Shown: positions 60,565-64,000 of the stretch, piece by piece
Layout of the letters: every line of letters begins with the position of its first letter
Numbering within the stretch: the first letter of the stretch is position 1
Assembly: GCA_025056355.1 (NCBI GenBank)
Contig: JANWWI010000002.1
Coordinates: forward strand, 62,001-126,000
DNA length: 64,000 bases
Direction: 5' to 3'
Source: Casimicrobiaceae bacterium
GTDB taxonomy: Bacteria; Pseudomonadota; Gammaproteobacteria; Burkholderiales; Casimicrobiaceae
The notes under the pieces: model-generated
The model's input: the letters and a program-made list of their open reading frames with translations, nothing else
What the model was told of the DNA's origin: nothing
Databases searched by the model: none
Made by a program: the position numbers and the translations under genes

Positions 60565-63561
60565 CTAGGCGCGGCGCGCCTCACGCGTGAGCAAGGCCAC
60601 GTTGCCACCGGCAGCGGTCAGATTGATGCTGATGGTCTGCTCGGTCAAAAAGCGCAGGAGATAGTGCGGTCCGCCTGCCTTCGGACCCGTGCCCGAGAGC
60701 CCTTCGCCGCCGAAGGGCTGTGCGCCGACGACCGCGCCGATCATACTGCGGTTGACGTAGACGTTGCCGATTGCGGCGCGCGCTGCGAGTGTCTCGGCGC
60801 GACGATCGATCCGCGTCTGAAGCCCAAGCGTCAGACCATATCCAAGCGCGTTGATGCGATCCACGACCGCCTCGGGCGAACCGCTCCAGCGCACAACCTG
60901 CACCACCGGCGCAAAGATTTCTTCCCGCGCCGTCTCGATCGCGGGGATTTCGTAGAGTACCGGCGCGAATGCCGGCGGGGGATGGCGCACACAATCGAGG
61001 GGCGTCACTGCCAGCCGCCGGCCCCCCGAGCGTTCGAGCTCGGCGCACTGCGCAACCACGCGCGCGTACGCCTCGGCATCGATCAGCGGCCCAACATCGG
61101 TTGCAAAATCCCGCGGGTCACCCACGTGCAAATCCTGCATGGCGCCGGCAAGCATTTCGAGGATCGGCCCTGCAACCGCCTCATGCAGGCACAACAGGCG
61201 TAACGCCGAGCAGCGCTGGCCCGCGGAGCGAAAGGCTGACTGCACGACGGCATCGACCACATGCTCCGGCAGGGCTGTTGAGTCGACGATCATCGCGTTG
61301 ATGCCGCCGGTCTCGGCGATGAGCGGCACGATCGGCCCGTCTTTCGCGGCCAGCGCCCGCTGAATCGCCTTGGCCACGCTCGTCGAACCCGTGAAGACCA
61401 CCCCCGCAATCCCCTCGGCCGCCACCAAGCGCGCCCCCACCGTCTCGCCACGACCTGGCAGACAGTGCAGGACATCGCGGGGCACGCCGACCTCATGCAA
61501 AAGCGCCGTCATGGCCTGCGCGATGCGCGGCGTCTGTTCAGCGGGTTTGGCCAGGACCGTGTTGCCCGTGACCAGTGCGGCCGCGACCTGACCCGTCAAG
61601 ATGGCCAGCGGAAAGTTCCACGGGGAAATGGCCACCCACACCCCTCGGCCGCGAAGGCGTAGGCGATTGTCCTCGCCGGTGGGCCCGGGCAGCACGGTCT
61701 CGAGGCAGATCCGCTCGGCCTCCGCGGCGTAATAGCGCAGGAAATCAACCGTCTCGCGCACCTCGGCGATCGCATCGACCCAGGTCTTTCTTGCCTCGAC
61801 CACGAGCTGGGCACAAAAGCGTTCGAATTCGCGCTCCAGCCGGTCCGCGGCCGCACGCAACAGCGCGGCCCGCTCGGCAACCTTCCGGTCGCGCCAGTCC
61901 GGAAAGGCCCGTCGCGCTGCGGCAAGCGCCTCCGAAACGACCTGCGGAGCCGTCTCCTCGTTCCACGCCGCCGTCGCGGTCCATTCCGACTCGACGCGTG
62001 CGAGCACTTCCCTGAGCGAGTCACGCACGCGCTCAACGGTCACGTCCAGCCCCCGGCTATTGGCCCGCTCGCGGTAGATGGCGGGCGGCAGTGGCAAGCT
62101 CGGCGTCACGACCCGAAGGGGTGATTCGAGCAAGACCTCAACCGGAACGCTCGGATCGGCGAGCTGATGCACAAAAGAGCTGTTCGCCCCGTTTTCGAGA
62201 AGCCGCCGGACGAGGTAGGCAAGCAGATCGCGGTGTCTGCCCACCGGCGCGTACACGCGCACGCCTTCGGCCAGCGGTCGATCGGCCAAGTACGCCCGGT
62301 AGATCCCGCGCCCCATCCCGTGCAGACGCTGGAGTTCAAAGGGCGCTTGCGCGGCTTGTGCGAGTTGCTCGATTGCCGCAATTGTCACCGCGTTATGCGT
62401 CGCAAACTGGGGGTAGATCACATCGCGCGCCGCGAAGAGCCGCACCGCGCAGGCGAGGTAGCTCACGTCGGCATGCGGCTTTTCGGTAAAGACCGGGTAG
62501 GCTTGAACGCCGAGCTCCTGGGCGCGCTTGATCTCGCTGTCCCAGTAGGCGCCCTTCACGAGCCTGCACATCAGGCGAAGGCCATACCGACGCGCAAGTT
62601 CGGCAACGTGATCGACCAGCTCGACCGCGCGAGTCTGATAGGCCTGTAGCGCGAGGCCAAATCCACCCCAATCGCGGTATTTGGCGGCCACCTCAACGAG
62701 CAGGCGCTCAAAGACATCGAGCGAGAGTTCGAGTCGATCGCTCTCTTCGGCATCGATCGTGAGATTGAGTGAGGCTTTCGCGGCCACGTCAAGCAGCGGG
62801 CTGATGCGCGGCACCAGCTCCTCAAGCACACGCTCGCGCTTGAGAGCCTCATAGCGTGGATGCAGGGCTGAGAGCTTGATCGACAAGCCGTCGGCGCGCT
62901 GGGGCGAGCGATCTGAAGGGCTCCCCCGCGCGGCGCGGAGTGCCTCGACCGCCTGATGGTAGGCGGCCGCGTAGCGTCGCGCGTCGGCCTCCGAGCGCGC
63001 GCCCTCGCCGAGCATGTCGAAACTGAAACACACCGCCGGCTGCTCAGCCCGCTCCGCGCGCGCAGCCTCCAGGGCCGCCTCGATCGTCTCGCCGATCACG
63101 AACTGTTGTGCGAGCAATTGCACAGCGCGCACCGTCGCTGCAACCGTGGTGCGCGCACCCAGTCGCGCCAACAGGCCCAATTCCTCACCGGCAGCAGGCA
63201 ACAAATACTGCTTCGAAAGCGCGATGACCGCACTCGACAGCCGTGCAAGGCCATGCTCGGCCGAAGCCTCAAATTCGGCGCGAGCCAGCTGATCGGCGGT
63301 CAATTCGATTGCCGTTTCGGCATCGGGCACTCTCAGGAGCCCTTCGGCCAAGCGCATGAGCGCAAGGCCCTCGGGTCGGCTGATCGGATATTCGGTCAGC
63401 AAGCGCTCGACAGCCCAGAAGGGCGGCGGGGAGCGCCGCACCGCATCAATCCAGGGCCGAGCCCGAGCTACGACACGCCCCCAATCGAGCCGTCCTTCGA
63501 GAAGGGCAAGGTTTCGCTCGACCAGCGGTATTTCGGGACGATAGGGATCAGGCAGGCGCAT
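60565..63561 (-). CDS. putA: Bifunctional proline dehydrogenase / L-glutamate gamma-semialdehyde dehydrogenase (minimalist PutA)
   Basis: PRODH core (RLMCRLVKGAYWDSEIKRAQ) and ALDH core (AETGGINAMIVDSTALPEHVVDAVVQSAFRSAGQRCSALR); about 998 aa from MRLPDPYRPEI. Confidence 0.95.
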   Translation of the reverse strand: MRLPDPYRPEIPLVERNLALLEGRLDWGRVVARARPWIDAVRRSPPPFWAVERLLTEYPISRPEGLALMRLAEGLLRVPDAETAIELTADQLARAEFEASAEHGLARLSSAVIALSKQYLLPAAGEELGLLARLGARTTVAATVRAVQLLAQQFVIGETIEAALEAARAERAEQPAVCFSFDMLGEGARSEADARRYAAAYHQAVEALRAARGSPSDRSPQRADGLSIKLSALHPRYEALKRERVLEELVPRISPLLDVAAKASLNLTIDAEESDRLELSLDVFERLLVEVAAKYRDWGGFGLALQAYQTRAVELVDHVAELARRYGLRLMCRLVKGAYWDSEIKRAQELGVQAYPVFTEKPHADVSYLACAVRLFAARDVIYPQFATHNAVTIAAIEQLAQAAQAPFELQRLHGMGRGIYRAYLADRPLAEGVRVYAPVGRHRDLLAYLVRRLLENGANSSFVHQLADPSVPVEVLLESPLRVVTPSLPLPPAIYRERANSRGLDVTVERVRDSLREVLARVESEWTATAAWNEETAPQVVSEALAAARRAFPDWRDRKVAERAALLRAAADRLEREFERFCAQLVVEARKTWVDAIAEVRETVDFLRYYAAEAERICLETVLPGPTGEDNRLRLRGRGVWVAISPWNFPLAILTGQVAAALVTGNTVLAKPAEQTPRIAQAMTALLHEVGVPRDVLHCLPGRGETVGARLVAAEGIAGVVFTGSTSVAKAIQRALAAKDGPIVPLIAETGGINAMIVDSTALPEHVVDAVVQSAFRSAGQRCSALRLLCLHEAVAGPILEMLAGAMQDLHVGDPRDFATDVGPLIDAEAYARVVAQCAELERSGGRRLAVTPLDCVRHPPPAFAPVLYEIPAIETAREEIFAPVVQVVRWSGSPEAVVDRINALGYGLTLGLQTRIDRRAETLAARAAIGNVYVNRSMIGAVVGAQPFGGEGLSGTGPKAGGPHYLLRFLTEQTISINLTAAGGNVALLTREARRA

Positions 63562-63589
63562 CTCGAGGCGATTTTGCGCCGACGCCGAC

Positions 63590-63622
63590 AAAAAGAAAAC
63601 GGCACCCGTCGGTGCCGTTTTC
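63590..63622 (-). terminator. Rho-independent terminator of livK, between livK and putA
   Basis: Perfect 12-bp stem GAAAACGGCACC / GGTGCCGTTTTC, 4-nt loop, followed on the minus strand by a T-rich tract. Confidence 0.9.
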
Positions 63623-63651
63623 TCGCTCGGAAGCTCGATCAGCCGAAAGGC

Positions 63652-64000
63652 TTACTTTTTCTTCTCGTCCTTCTTCTCGTCTTTCTTCTCGGCCGGCGCT
63701 GCCGCGGGAGCTGCAGGCGCGGCCGGGGCCGCGGCCGGCTTCGGCCCGCCGATCACCTCAACGGTCTCCCACTTGCCGCCTTTGACTTGGAAAACCGTGA
63801 TCGCGCCGTCCTTGATGTCGCCCTTTTCATCGAACGCGATCGGGCCCGTAACGCCTTGGTACGAAATCGTCTTGAGCGCGTCGATGATCTTGGCCGGCTC
63901 GAGGCTGTTGGCCTGCTGCATCGCCGCAATCAGGACGTTGGTCGCGTCATACGTGAAGGGCGCATAGACCTGCACGTCGGTGTTGAACTTGGCCTTGTAC
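63652..64000 (-). CDS. Branched-chain amino acid ABC transporter substrate-binding protein (C-terminal part; continues beyond window)
   Basis: YKAKFNTDVQVYAPFTYDATNVLIAAMQQANSLEPAKIIDALKTISYQGVTGPIAFDEKGDIKDGAITVFQVKGGKWETV..; preceded by livFGMH. Confidence 0.92.
   Translation of the reverse strand, partial: YKAKFNTDVQVYAPFTYDATNVLIAAMQQANSLEPAKIIDALKTISYQGVTGPIAFDEKGDIKDGAITVFQVKGGKWETVEVIGGPKPAAAPAAPAAPAAAPAEKKDEKKDEKKK

Noticed and set aside
63562-63591. Upstream TTG start for putA (MSASAQNRLE..)
   Set aside because: Would overlap the strong livK terminator; ATG at 63561 gives the expected PutA N-terminus.
1-64000. CRISPR arrays, tRNA/rRNA genes, IS elements, prophage or toxin-antitoxin systems
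   Set aside because: No regularly spaced repeats, transposase/integrase motifs or RNA gene signatures were seen; a tRNAscan/Infernal run was not possible.

Overview
This 64 kb GC-rich window looks like a beta-proteobacterial (Burkholderiales-like) chromosome segment. It is mostly housekeeping genes. I saw no rRNA, tRNA, CRISPR array, phage or transposon. Main blocks, left to right: (1) partial ruvC, ybjQ-like, yebC, LON-domain protein, rapZ, hprK, ptsN, hpf, rpoN, lptB, lptA, lptC, kdsC, kdsD; (2) flavodoxin-fold quinone reductase, pirin and divergent LysR, dadA, exonuclease III, DUF4124-glutaredoxin-like protein, murU and amgK; (3) a plus-strand run of lptD, surA, a Slt-type lytic transglycosylase, an NDUFA9-like protein, an HSL-family esterase, a 780-aa multidomain glycosyltransferase-like fusion, and an SDR; (4) an xdhABC xanthine dehydrogenase operon with divergent LysR; (5) purC, a PAS-GGDEF-EAL protein, NUDIX, hemF, purD, purH, fis, dusB, metW, metX; (6) ptsI, ptsH and EIIA-Man, interrupted by an oppositely oriented GHL10-type lipoprotein gene, then gshB, pyrE, a second exoIII and gshA; (7) an SbtA-like permease, livFGMH, a minimalist bifunctional putA, and the 3' end of livK. 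The observations most worth follow-up are the DUF5672 / SEC-C / TPR / GT fusion protein, a RapZ with a degenerate Walker A motif, the split regulatory PTS with an unusual insert and nearby palindromes, the leader-peptide overlap in front of the xdh-linked LysR gene, and two intergenic stretches with no convincing ORF. I found no clear new defence or mobile system.
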